Shown here one piece after another: positions 46,740-58,200 of a stretch of DNA of 64,000 bases. The stretch is taken from positions 28,900,405 through 28,964,404 of the forward strand of contig CM065301.1 of NCBI GenBank assembly GCA_032871835.1, in the 5' to 3' direction. Every line of letters starts with the position of its first letter. Within the stretch, counting starts at the first letter, position 1. The translations under genes and the position numbers were made by a program. Source of the stretch: Dipteronia dyeriana (lineage: Eukaryota > Streptophyta > Magnoliopsida > Sapindales > Sapindaceae). The notes under the pieces are model-generated. The model saw nothing but the letters and a program-made list of their open reading frames with translations. It was not told the DNA's origin and made no database searches.

Positions 46740-47769
46740 ATTTTTTTTGAGTTTAATTACTTTAAAGTATTATGTAACCTCAGGGTGTTTGAGAATGAAC
46801 GAGAATTCAAACGTACAATCTTGTAGTATAGATGTGTGGGTTTTACGATCGAACCAACCTCATCTCATTTAATTACTCTTTAATTCAATTTTTAAGTTCG
46901 GTTTCATGTGATTATAAAAACGCAATGGTTTATAAAAATTATAACGATTATTTTGAATTTAGAGTGTTTCAAAAAACTTTTGAATTTCACAAATTCAAAA
47001 GCTAAAAATTAAAATGGTGTTTAATAACATAAATTATTAATAAAAATTTAAATATCTTCTTCCAAATAAATGACTCAAATGATGGGCAGTTAAACAGCAA
47101 AAAAAAGAAAAAAGTTTTCAAAACAGCAGGCGAGATTACCAATTCACATACGCCACGTCACCTTTAGTGGGCCCATCACCGTGGCGCCTTGTCAGTCACA
47201 TCATGGGCTCCTAACCAGAAGAAAAAGTAACTTCGGACAAAACAAAACCGACATATCATTTCTTAATCCCAGATAATCACTTCATCGAAAAGTCCAAATT
47301 GACCCTGAACCTTTCGCAAATACCCAATATACCTCTCATGCGTGGGTGGGTGCCAATTTCTAAAGAGAAAGGACACCGGCCTCAATTGGAATTTATGCTT
47401 TTAACCTCGGCTCTTTCCGTGATACGCATGGTAGGTCAGGTGGCATTGAGTGAGTTTATTGGGGGTAAAATAGTCCAATTCGGTTACCGAAAACGGCTAC
47501 TTTTTAATTGTTTTTTGTTATCAAATAACGTGGCTTTGCATCTTTGAGAATCTTTACCTTTTTTGAAATTCGAATCTGAGGACAAAAATGCCCTACACCT
47601 TTGTGTTGTTTTACGAGACAGTCCCTACAGCTGGCCAGTAGCTCTCGAGCTGCTAATTGACAGCATTGGCCATTTGGCCCCCTTAAATATATTTTATGTA
47701 GACAAAGATTTCGTTTGAAAGGGTACTGACGTCGAAGTTTTTTTATATCAGCCGAATAAAATTAACTAT
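46740..47769. other. Intergenic, possible distal promoter DNA of the callose synthase gene
   Basis: About 1 kb without a supported gene. The part at 47140-47230 is less AT-rich, with ACGTCA and GGGCCC words that are common in plant promoters. A frame at 47299-47547 (82 codons) has no recognisable domain. This DNA would have been nearer the gene before the 0.9-kb element at 47770 arrived. Confidence 0.45.
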
Positions 47770-48671
47770 GTGGTGTTTGGGTGAGTGGAATGGAAGTAAG
47801 GAAAGAAATTCATTCAATTTGTTTAGTTTGTTAAATTCCAATTGAATGAGTATTTCATTGGAATGGAGATTCCACTATTTTGGTGGAATGAGCATTTCAT
47901 CCAAAAACCAATAGAATGCCCATTCCATTCCATTAACACATTTTCTTTCTAAAAATAACCCTCTATCCCACAACTCAATTCCAAAAATACCCTTATTTCT
48001 ATATTATTATTATTATTATATTTATATATATACTATATAATTTATACTTTTATATTTTATTATTATTATCCAAAATGAATATTATATTTTCTAATTATAT
48101 ATATTATATATATATATACACACATTATATAATTATATATAATATTTATATATTTATTAATATTAATAATATCAATATTTCTAATATATAATAATATATT
48201 AGAAATATCATATAATATATATATAATTTTATTATAAATGTTTTGTAATTAGGGGTATTTTGGTCAAAATACAGTTGATTCCATTCCATTCAGTTGTTAA
48301 CCAAACAAAATATTACTGATTCAGATATTGATTCTAAAGTCCCAACCAAACAAAGAAATCAGTTTTCCATTCCTTTCCATTCTCATTCTCATTCTCATTA
48401 CCATTCTAATTCTCATTCCACCATGGTAACCAAACGCCACCTAAAGTCCATACCAAACAAAGAAATCAGTTTTCCATTTCTTTCCATTCCAATTCTTATT
48501 CTCATTACCATTCCAATTCTTATTCTCATTACCATTCCAATTCCCATTCTCATTACCATTCCAATTCCCATTCCAATTCCCATTCCAATTCCCATTCTCA
48601 TTACCATTCCAATTCCCATTCTCATTACCATTCCAATTCCCATTCCACCATGGTAACCAAACGCCACCTAG
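47770..48671. mobile_element. MITE-like element with expanded minisatellite at its right end
   Basis: Left end GTGGTGTTTGGGTGAGTGG and right end, reversed, AGGTGGCGTTTGGTTACC form a short inverted repeat. The right end is present twice: GGTAACCAAACGCCACCT occurs at about 48424 and 48653, with AAAGTCC..ACCAAACAAAGAAATCAG before each. Between them hexamer words ATTCCA, ATTCCC, ATTCTC and ATTACC repeat many times (about 48366-48640). Frames over this stretch read PIPILITIP or GIGMVMRM and are not genes. A palindromic (TA)-rich block lies at 48010-48230. Confidence 0.65.
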
Positions 48672-48979
48672 GATTGTATAAGTGAATAATTTATTGATGC
48701 ATTTTATAAATTATTTTCCACTAATTTTTTGTTCTATCATGAACATAAGTTTTAAACTTAATATATATATTTCTCGATTTGGAAATTCTGTAACAAAAGG
48801 TGAATACCGAATACAAGGAAAATCTAGTAGAAAGGGAAAATATATACATAATCACTATAAATGAAAACGCTTAGACGGGTATTTAAACTGAAAATAGCAA
48901 TAATTAGATTAATTACAAATTTAGAATTTAATAACACAAAAATGACTTGCCATCAGTGGCACTCTCGTTGATATTCAAA
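48672..48979 (+). promoter_or_regulatory. Candidate core promoter of the callose synthase gene
   Basis: A TATAAAT at 48856-48862 (in CACTATAAATGAA) is the best TATA candidate before the CT-rich leader that starts near 49010. No transcript data are available, so the start site is inferred. The foreign element ending at 48671 lies less than 200 bp upstream. Confidence 0.35.
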
Positions 48980-49781
48980 TCTCCAAGCCTCTTTTCGAAA
49001 GCAAGACATCAAGTAATAAATTCTCACTCCAATACAGCAATACTCATCTTCTTCACTACTCTCTCTCTCTTTTGTGTTTTTTTTTTGCTTCCTCTCACCA
49101 GTAGCTTAAATTTGCAGCACTCTAAATCTCTTTTTCTCTTTCTACATTTTTAGGGTTTCTATTCTCTCTTTATCTCTCTGTAAGTAGCACTTTCTCTTTC
49201 TTTTTCTCTCTCTACATTACTGTTAAAAGAAATTGATTTTTTTTTTTTTAAATTTTGCTCGGTTTGTTGTTACAAATGTCGTGGTTTTTAGTATCTTAAA
49301 GAGTACTTTTTCGAATCATCTGGTATTATTTTTATTTTTATCTACTTGGTTTTAGCTTTTTCTAGTACAGTTACAATTTTGGTATATTTGAAGGTTTTTT
49401 TTTGTTTTGTTTAAATTTGGGTTTCGGTTAGTGTATGGTTGGATTTTTGTATGGAAATTCAAGATTATTTATTTATTTTTTACTGTCGCGTTACTGGTAA
49501 TGTTAATAGTTTTTATTTTCTACAGATATTTTTGTCTACATTATGTTGCTTTTATGTGTTTGTTGATTGTTCAGGTTGTTCACCGGATTTGAATCTTAGA
49601 GAGTTATTAATGCTTGCATGTTTCTTGACTGTTTGTTTGAGCTCTTTCACTTGTTGTTTGTGTGTGCTGTTAGAGGGGTTTGATGACTGGGAGTTTTACA
49701 TTCTGTTTTTGGATGGAAATTTTTCTAGGGAAAGTGCTGGTGGGGGTGTTTGGATTCTGAGACTATTCTGGTAGAAGGAAG
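48980..49781 (+). other. Predicted 5' UTR with leader intron
   Basis: CT-rich leader (CTCTCTCTCTTTTG near 49060) followed by a donor-like CTG|GTAAGT-type site, GTAAGTAG at 49180, a T-rich stretch, and an acceptor-like TGGTAG at 49774 seven bases before the ATG. A leader intron of about 595 bp would fit plant genes of this kind. An earlier acceptor TCTACAG at about 49525 is an alternative. Inference only. Confidence 0.45.
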
Positions 49782-52228
49782 ATGTCCTCCTCAAGAGGAG
49801 GAGGAGGTGGGGCTGATCAGCCCTCGCCGCAACTCCCTCAGACTAGACGGATCACAAGGACCCAGACAGCCGGGAATCTCGGGGAGTCTATGTTCGATAG
49901 TGAGGTCGTTCCTTCGTCGCTTATTGAGATTGCACCGATTCTCCGTGTGGCTAATGAAGTTGAATCCAGCAACCCAAGAGTTGCTTACCTCTGTAAGTTC
50001 ACGCAGGATTGTGATGACTGATGTCTATTTGTTTTCTTTTAATTTGGTTTTATTACTTTGTTTCTTGTATGTTTTAAGAGGTTCTAGTTCACAGATCTCA
50101 TTCGCTTTCAATTTCGTTTGCTAAGTTTGGCTAGTGTGTGCGTGTCCATATGAGATTTGAGTACTGAACAAAATTTAATGCACCATTTTTTTTTGTCTTC
50201 TATACAAATTATGTTGCTTGTGCTTCTTGGCATGCACATCCTTTTGCATGCACGTGCCATTGTGCCAGCACTTATTGTATAAGCAAGTCTGGATTTTTAT
50301 GTAATTTCTGTGTCTGCATGCTAGCATGCTCAGCAGGACACTGCATTTCGGAAATGGATTTGTGGTTGAAATAGAAACCATAAATGCAGTTTGTTCAATT
50401 GAGTTGCATATATCTCATTGTATAGTTGGTCTTGGGAAATATCATAGACCTTCTCATTCTTTTATAATTATTGCAGTACAATTCTCTTTCTATTTCAATT
50501 CTAATAGTGCAACACATGTCGTGTCTCTGATTGTAGGCCGTTTCTATGCCTTCGAGAAAGCTCATAGGTTGGATCCCACTTCTAGTGGACGAGGTGTTCG
50601 CCAATTTAAAACTGCCCTCCTACAACGTCTTGAAAAGGTAAGTATTATAATGTTTAGTGCCATGTAATTGGTCAACCTGTTATCCTTATCTTCAAATAAA
50701 TGTGATAGATGCTCATTTAAGCTTCTCAAGAATGAACTTGCAAGACATAGTGTCGAGAAGAATTTGTAGATCTGAATTCTATTCCCAAATTTCACATTGG
50801 ATACCAATTGTCTTCAACATGTAAGGATCTGCCCAAAATCACTAATGTATTTGACACTGATTTGTGGATTTGGAAATGTGCTATTTTCCAAATTAAACAG
50901 CCATGTTGGGTATGACACTTTGCTTAAATTTAAAACTTACAGGTTATTTGTGTACATATGTACTATTTCTAATTTTCTATGTTAAAACATTAAACATGAA
51001 AAAATACATTTAACTTTCTTATCAAAAGAAAAGCATTTAATGTTCTGTACAATGAAGAGTGATAAATAGCAACTGTTAGTAAAACCAAAAAACAAACATA
51101 TCATGCCTTGGCACATTAGGAAAGTAACTGAAGTTCATGTATTCAGTGTGTGCAAACTGGTTGTCTAGCTGGCTGGATATTTTTATCAGGTTGATGGGTT
51201 TCAACATGTTGATTTTGCTAATGGAGTGACTGAGACACGATTAGGCTACAGTTTTATAGGGGCTATATAACTGACATGAATATATTATTTGGAATATGTG
51301 TTGTATACGAGGATTGATTTCTATGCATATTTAATCCATTTAAAACTAAAGCATCTTCCAGTTGTGTACATATATGCTTGAAAGAAAATGTGAATCTTTT
51401 TGTGTTTTCTAGGAGAATGATCCGACATTAACTAGAAGAGGGAGAAAAAGTGATGCACGTGAAATGCAGAGTTTCTATCAACATTATTACAAAAAATATA
51501 TCCAAGCCTTGCAAAATGCTGCTGATAAAGCTGATCGGTGAGTTATATGGCTAATAAATTATTTTCTACATGATAATCGTTTACGTGATAGTAGCACAAA
51601 CACTATTCATGTTGCTGTATTTGATAACCATTTCTCTGGTTTATCAGTGCACAGCTCACCAAGGCATACCAAACTGCTAATGTTCTCTTTGAGGTCTTAA
51701 GAGCTGTTAATTTGACTGAGGCTATGGAAGTTGATCATGAGGTAAAACCATATGATATATCCTGACTGTTGGGAACTTAAAACACTTTCTGAGTATGCTT
51801 GATTACAGTTAAATGACTGATAGAATTATGATTGCCAAATTTACAGATTTTGGAAGCTCAAGATAAAGTTGCAGAAAAGACTCAGATCTATGTCCCTTAC
51901 AATATTCTTCCTCTAGATCCTGATAGTGCAAGCCAGGCAATTAGGAGATATCCTGAGGTTTCTTTCCAAGTTTCATCTTGTATCGTCCTCCACTTTTAGC
52001 CTTTTCTTAGTTTACTGAAGTACCATTGTTATAAATAATAATATGCAGATTATAGCAGCTGTTGTTGCCCTTCGTAACACCAGGGGTCTTCCATGGCCCA
52101 AGGACCACAAGAAAAAGAAAGATGAAGATATTCTCGATTGGCTTAAGGAGATGTTTGGGTTTCAGGTGAAATAAATGAAAAAAAAACTAATATGGCCAAA
52201 AGTCAATTCTTCCCGAACCCAAACACCG

Positions 52229-52275
<47 letters not shown>

Positions 52276-55200
52276 ATGCAGCTATGCTCATCAGTCAGTT
52301 TCATAATTATGCAGAAGGATAGTGTGGCAAATCAAAGGGAACACCTGATCCTATTACTTGCAAATGTGCACATACGACAGTTCCCGAAACCTGATCAACA
52401 ACAGCCCAAGGTTTCCCTCTACTTAGATACAAGTCTTAGGGGATTGTAATTTCCAATTTTTTAGTGGTCATGAATCATGATGTACTCTTTTGTTTGTACA
52501 TTCCTTTTTAACACAAGTTTTTCTGTTTTTTTTTTTATAAATTTGTTAAATTTATTTTATATATATTTACATACATACATATATATGTATACAGATATTC
52601 TATTGTCAGTTTGAACTGAGATAATCGGTTCCTTGCATGTGGGCCATTGGATTTAAATGCTTTGATTTGGCTGCATGTACTTGTCAAAACATCTTTAAAA
52701 TCCAGTGGTCCACATGCAAGGAACCGATATATATTTTCGGGTATTTTATTTAAATTCTTTCTAAATTGTATGTATCTATTACTTGTGATTGAGGTGCACC
52801 TAGGCCATTACCTTGCCAAGTTCTACCCTTGTGCCTTGTGCTCAATTAGTTGAGGCAACCTTTAGCTGCAGTAGTGTAGTAGTCTGCTCCTCATGCCCTA
52901 GCAGATTACATATAATTTTAATATTGTAAGAGGTTGTGTTGCATCTATCATGTCTTGTTGGATGGTCTTTTGCTTGATGATGATGGTGCCAATACTCCTT
53001 TCGGGAGTTTCTTAGGCAATGTCCCTTCACATGAATACTCAAATTTAATTTAACAAACAAAAACACACGTGAATCCAAATATGAACACAAAATTAATTGG
53101 TATTTTACATAGTTTTATAATACTAAATTACACAGGCATACTTATCTCTTCCACAAAATTAGTTATTCCTCATTTATCTTTTCTAATATCCTTGTGCATG
53201 TATTTGTTCAGTTAGATGACCGAGCATTGACAGAAGTGATGAAGAAACTTTTCAAAAACTACAAAAAATGGTGCAAGTACTTAGACAGGAAAAGTAGTCT
53301 TTGGTAAGACTCCTAATGCAGTTTTTGGATTGTTATTTGACTTCATATTGACTGTTTTAGTTGGTATATATAATTTTTCTGATTATGATTGTATGAGTTT
53401 CAGATCTTAGGGGATAGGCACCCAAACAATTAAACCAATCAACCTTCCCAAACAAAACCGATTTAAGCTGGCTGCTGGTTTGGTTTCTTAAAATAAAATA
53501 AACCAATCGGGTTGCTCAAAAGCAACCTGAGTGGTTTGGGTCAGTTTGACTTATTGGGTTGTGTTATATCAAACCAAATAACTCAACCTAAACCGCTACA
53601 TACGTTAAAAGATTTTTTTTTTATTAAATAATCGATCAGTAAAAAACATTAAGTTAGTCACTTAATTTCATACTATATTTTGTGTTTCACATTGCCTCCT
53701 TCCAAATTTCAACCCTTCATGTCATTCTCGTTATGAATTCCCTAACTTCTCGGTCCTCGCTCTCTGAACTTATTGGTATGCTTTATAATAATGAGTTTAG
53801 CTACTTGTATAAATATTATTATATTTGCTTGTATAAAAAATGAATATAATCATGTTACATTAATTTAACCCATATACCGTAATTGTTAATAGTGATTGTG
53901 AAATATTAGGTTTGAATGACCTAATTTTTTTTTATTCCATCAAAATATATATTTATATACAATTAGAGACCTAGACATTAGGACTTCTTTCCTATTTTTA
54001 AAGGAGAAAATCTTGCCTAATCTATTCTAAATAAGGAAAACAATTATACAGCTAATTACACCTAATTTACAGCAAAGAATCCCAACACTCCCCCTCAAGC
54101 TGGGTTGTAAATATTTAGCATACCCAGCTTGCAACTAAGATCTTCAAAATGCGCTCTTGGAAGTGCTTTAGTTAGAATATCAGCAGTCTGTAGATCAGAA
54201 GGAATGTAAACAGGCTTGATTACTTTCTCTTCTATCTTTTCTTTAATGAAATGCCGATCTATTTCCACATGCTTGGTCCGGTCATGATGAACTGGATTTT
54301 TACCAATACTGATGGCATATTGACTATCACATAGTAGCTGAATTGTTCCCTCAGAAGGTATCTTCAATTCGGCTAATACTCTTTTCACCCAAATTCCTTC
54401 ACAAATACCATGAACCATAGCTCGGAATTCCGCTTCTGCACTACTTCTAGCTACAACAGCTTGTTTTTTACTTCTCCATGTTGTCAGATTTCCCCAAACA
54501 TAGGAACAATAACCAGAAGTGGAACGTCTATCTGTGATTGAGCCTGCCCAGTCTGCATCGGAATACAATTCCACTTTCCTACTTGAGTTCTTTCTGAATA
54601 ACAATCCCTTTCCTGGAGTCATTTTCAAGTATCTTAAGATTCTGTACACCGCTGTCATGTGTTCTTCAGTAGGGTTGTTCATGAACCGACTAACAACACT
54701 TACTGAGAAAATCTTGCCTAATCTATTCTAAATAAAGAAAACATTTATACAGCTAATTACACCTAATTTACAGTAAAGAATCCCAACAGTGATGAAACAA
54801 TGTGAAAAGAATAAAACGTAAATTAAAAAAAAAGGAACAAAATTAAACTATCTTAGGCTACTCCCAAACTGCCAAACCAAATCGAACCAAACGGTTTGGT
54901 TTTGGATATAGTTAAAACCAAACCAAAAAAACCAATGCCCATCCCTCCCAATTAAGTTAATTTTGAAATCGAATACATGGTGTTTGACATGATGCCAAAT
55001 TGCCAAGCTAAAGAACTTGGATGGGATATGGTTTGGGGTTTGAAAAGCTATCAGTTTTTCTTGTGGGCTCAGAGGAAAAGGAGGTTTCATGTGTAATTAT
55101 ATTGTGCTATTTTAATTTTCCCTTGGCTCAAAACCTGCAGGCTACCAACCATACAACAGGAAGTACAACAGCGTAAATTACTATACATGGGTCTGTATCT

Positions 55201-58200
55201 TCTTATATGGGGGGAAGCTGCAAATTTGAGATTTATGCCGGAATGTCTTTGCTATATTTATCATCATGTATGTTTTCCAATTGGTTCATCTTCTCCTATA
55301 TTGCAAATTGACTATTATTAACCATTGCTGGAGCATGCTTTTACTGAAATTGCGTCTAATTGTGCAAGATTTAGATAGCTACATCTGCATGCCATTTTAT
55401 ACTGGTTTGACCCTCCAGTTGGCTACGTGTCATAGGTCTAGTTTTTGTTTATGATATTTTCCAATTTCTGTAACCTCGATTATTAAAGTGGCTTTTATTA
55501 TTGTTATGGTAAAGCTGTTTTTTTCTGAGTATCAAACTAAGTGTAGCTGTTAATCAAACTTGATTAATTACCTATTGGTGTTTGATTCTAGTAGAAAAGT
55601 TGTACGAAGATAATATATATGCTGATGTTTTCAACTTACAGAGAGCCAAAGTTAGGACGTGGATTGGTGATTAATGTTGTTTTGGTGCTCATAACCTATT
55701 ATTCTTGACATCTCCAGATAAGTGCTCTAATGGACATATTTTGTGTGCTGCTTTTATACTTTGTTTATTGTAGATGGCATTTGAATTGTATGGCATGCTA
55801 GCTGGAAATGTCAGCCCCATGACAGGAGAGAATGTTAAGCCAGCCTATGGGGGTGAAGAAGAAGCTTTCTTGAGTAAAGTTGTTACCCCTATTTATGAAG
55901 TGATTGCTAGGGTAGGAGTTCAGCTACTTATTTCTATGAAAGGCCAATACATTCTGCAGTGTTATTTATTATTTTATTTCCTTTTGAATAGTTATTGGGA
56001 AAAAAATATCTTTCCAATTGGTTGCTTGGCAGGAATCTGAAAGAAGCAAACTTGGGAAATCAAAACATTCTCAGTGGAGAAATTATGATGATTTAAATGA
56101 ATACTTCTGGTATTTAGACTGCTATATATATATATATATTTTTTTTTTTTTGTATTTTCCTTTATTAAATGTTCTTTTAGAGATTGATGTATCATTTTTT
56201 AACTACAGGTCAGTTGATTGTTTCCGGTTAGGTTGGCCAATGCGTGCAGATGCTGATTTCTTTTGTGACCAACACCGATTTGAGAAAAATGGGGTAAATA
56301 GTGATTGCTAATAATTTTTCTTCTCTTTCCCTTTCTGAAAGTTTTCCATGGTATTGTCATTAAATGCATCTGGGTTACAAAGATATTTTGAAGCTACTGC
56401 AGCCATGTCTAAAGTATGTGTGAGATTCTATTGGGTGGTTTTCAGCCTGTAGAATGCCATGACACTTCAGTGACTTGTATACAATTATTTTGTTTTTAAT
56501 TAAATGTAACGAAAAGGGTAAAAGTGCCTCTTTATGCATTTTTGAGTTTGGTCTGGTTACAATATGATGTCCAATAGAATTCAAATATACATGGTGGTAA
56601 GTTTATGATGGGTGACAATTTAACAGTGTAAAACCACAGTGGAAGTCGGTGAAAATTTCCCTTTTACTCAATATTCAAATTTCAAAGTTACTTTATCTGA
56701 TGTTCTCATGTGTTATTTAATTTGAAGTAAATACTCTTCAATGAGGCCTTAATCTGTGGTTGGCTGTCATTATGTTCAGGAAAACAGCAAGCCAGTTACT
56801 AGAAATCGGTGGGTGGGAAAAGTTAATTTTGTAGAGATCCGTTCATTCTGGCATATGTTCAGAAGCTTTGATCGGATGTGGAGTTTCTTCATATTGTGCT
56901 TACAGGTATCTCTTATTCCTTTAGTGTTTGATTTTTACCTTTATTGTTCTTTTATGTATGTAAACATACAACTTGTTGCTGATGATGCCTGTTTCATGAT
57001 AGGTTATGATTATTGTTGCTTGGAATGGTTCAGGAGAACCAAGTTCGATTTTTGATAGTGATGTATTCAAGAAAGTATTGAGTGTCTTCATTACTGCTGC
57101 AATTCTGAAGCTTGGTCAAGGTAAGCACAAGTTGTTGAATCGTGTCATGTGTTTGAGTTATACGAATCGTAATACTAATATATTCTCTGATAAATTATAT
57201 ATTGACCTTCTTCACTCTAAATTAGTAGACCGTCAATCTTAATTGAACGAAGTTTGATAAAATTAGTCAAGTGAAATATAATCAAAAGCTTCCTGGGAAT
57301 TGTTTATAAGGAGACATGCTTGATTATTTACCATTTTACCTGCATGGAGCATGTTTTTAAGAGCTGAGATGCATAATTTACGTTTGATTATGCAGCAACC
57401 ACTTCTCAATATTTTCGTACGATTGGGGATTCTTATTTGGAGTTTTATCACATCTTTTTTGTTGTTAAAATATAGAGAATTAGGTGACAAATGTGCACCT
57501 TGGTTTTGACGTCTGAAGTATTTTTCTCTTATTAATTTTGAGCCTGGACTTAATTTTGTTTTGTTACCTTGTTTTTGGTTATAATTGATACCCCTGATGT
57601 TTATGCCATTTTTTTACCTTTCTTTTGTGGTGATGACTGATGATATGGGGATCAAATTTTGTAACAAGGCAATGGAATTTACTTTAATTATATATTTTTC
57701 CGTTAATTAAGGTGTGGAATTTTTATTTGTGATTTGACATTATGAAATATCTCTGTAATCCTGCTTTGCTTAGTTTCTGATTCCATTACATATGTTTTCT
57801 GGTGAGATATTAGGCAGCAGTTCTTTTAAATATTTTTATCTGGTAATTGACTCCCTATGGTTGGCTATAACTATTACTATTTGTTGTTTGGGAGTTTTCT
57901 CCCACATAAGATGAAATCACGACTATTATGTGTTATAAATAAGCAAAAGCTAGCCTTAACCCCGTGACGGCTCCCTTAAGGTCAAAACCAGAAGGCCTAA
58001 AGGACCACAGCTGACAATTCCTGGTGGGGGCGGCTTCGTGTGTTCATAGTACGAAATTTTGGCGTCAACAATTGGCGTTAGAATAAGGCCCCCAAGAAAA
58101 CACACAGACTACTCTTGATTGGGGACTGATATTAGTGGGTTTTTTCCCCTTTCGGTTGAAGTCATGTGTACACAGTGTGAATTTTTGGCGTCACTATATT

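Larger units (their letters stand above)
53408..54950. mobile_element. Degenerate hAT-like element in intron 8, host of a nested copia insertion
   Basis: The left end GGGGATAGGCACCCAAAC and right end, reversed, GGGAGGGATGGGCATTGG, with AACCAAA / TTTGGTT words next to both, resemble the hAT-like MITE at 30263. No clear 8-bp duplicate was found. The copia derivative at 53897-54788 lies inside. Confidence 0.4.
49782..57120 (+). other. CALS3: Exons 1-14 of the callose synthase gene
   Basis: Coding exons: 49782-49992, 50537-50637, 51413-51537, 51648-51741, 51847-51957, 52049-52165, 52315-52410, 53212-53303, 55141-55267, 55774-55911, 56033-56109, 56209-56293, 56780-56905, 57003-57120. Each ends at GT and starts after AG, and codons split between exons (for example Cys 71 across exons 1 and 2, Trp 316 across 8 and 9) restore the family residue. 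Intron 7 (801 bp) and intron 8 (1837 bp) are long because of inserted repeats. Confidence 0.9.

Noticed and set aside
47299..47547. 82-codon frame upstream of the callose synthase gene
   Set aside because: No domain, no promoter or splice context; more likely promoter-region DNA.
48294..48667. Long open frames on both strands (PIPILITIP and GIGMVMRM repeats)
   Set aside because: They are translations of the hexamer minisatellite; no domain, and both strands are open because of the repeat.
52192..52449. Proline-rich frame ahead of exon 7
   Set aside because: It starts in intron 6 and reads through the poly-C run; splice sites and phase place only 52315-52410 in the coding sequence.
55992..56311. 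Frames spanning exons 11 and 12 and their intron
   Set aside because: They read through a T-rich intron; the spliced exons 56033-56109 and 56209-56293 restore the family protein in phase.
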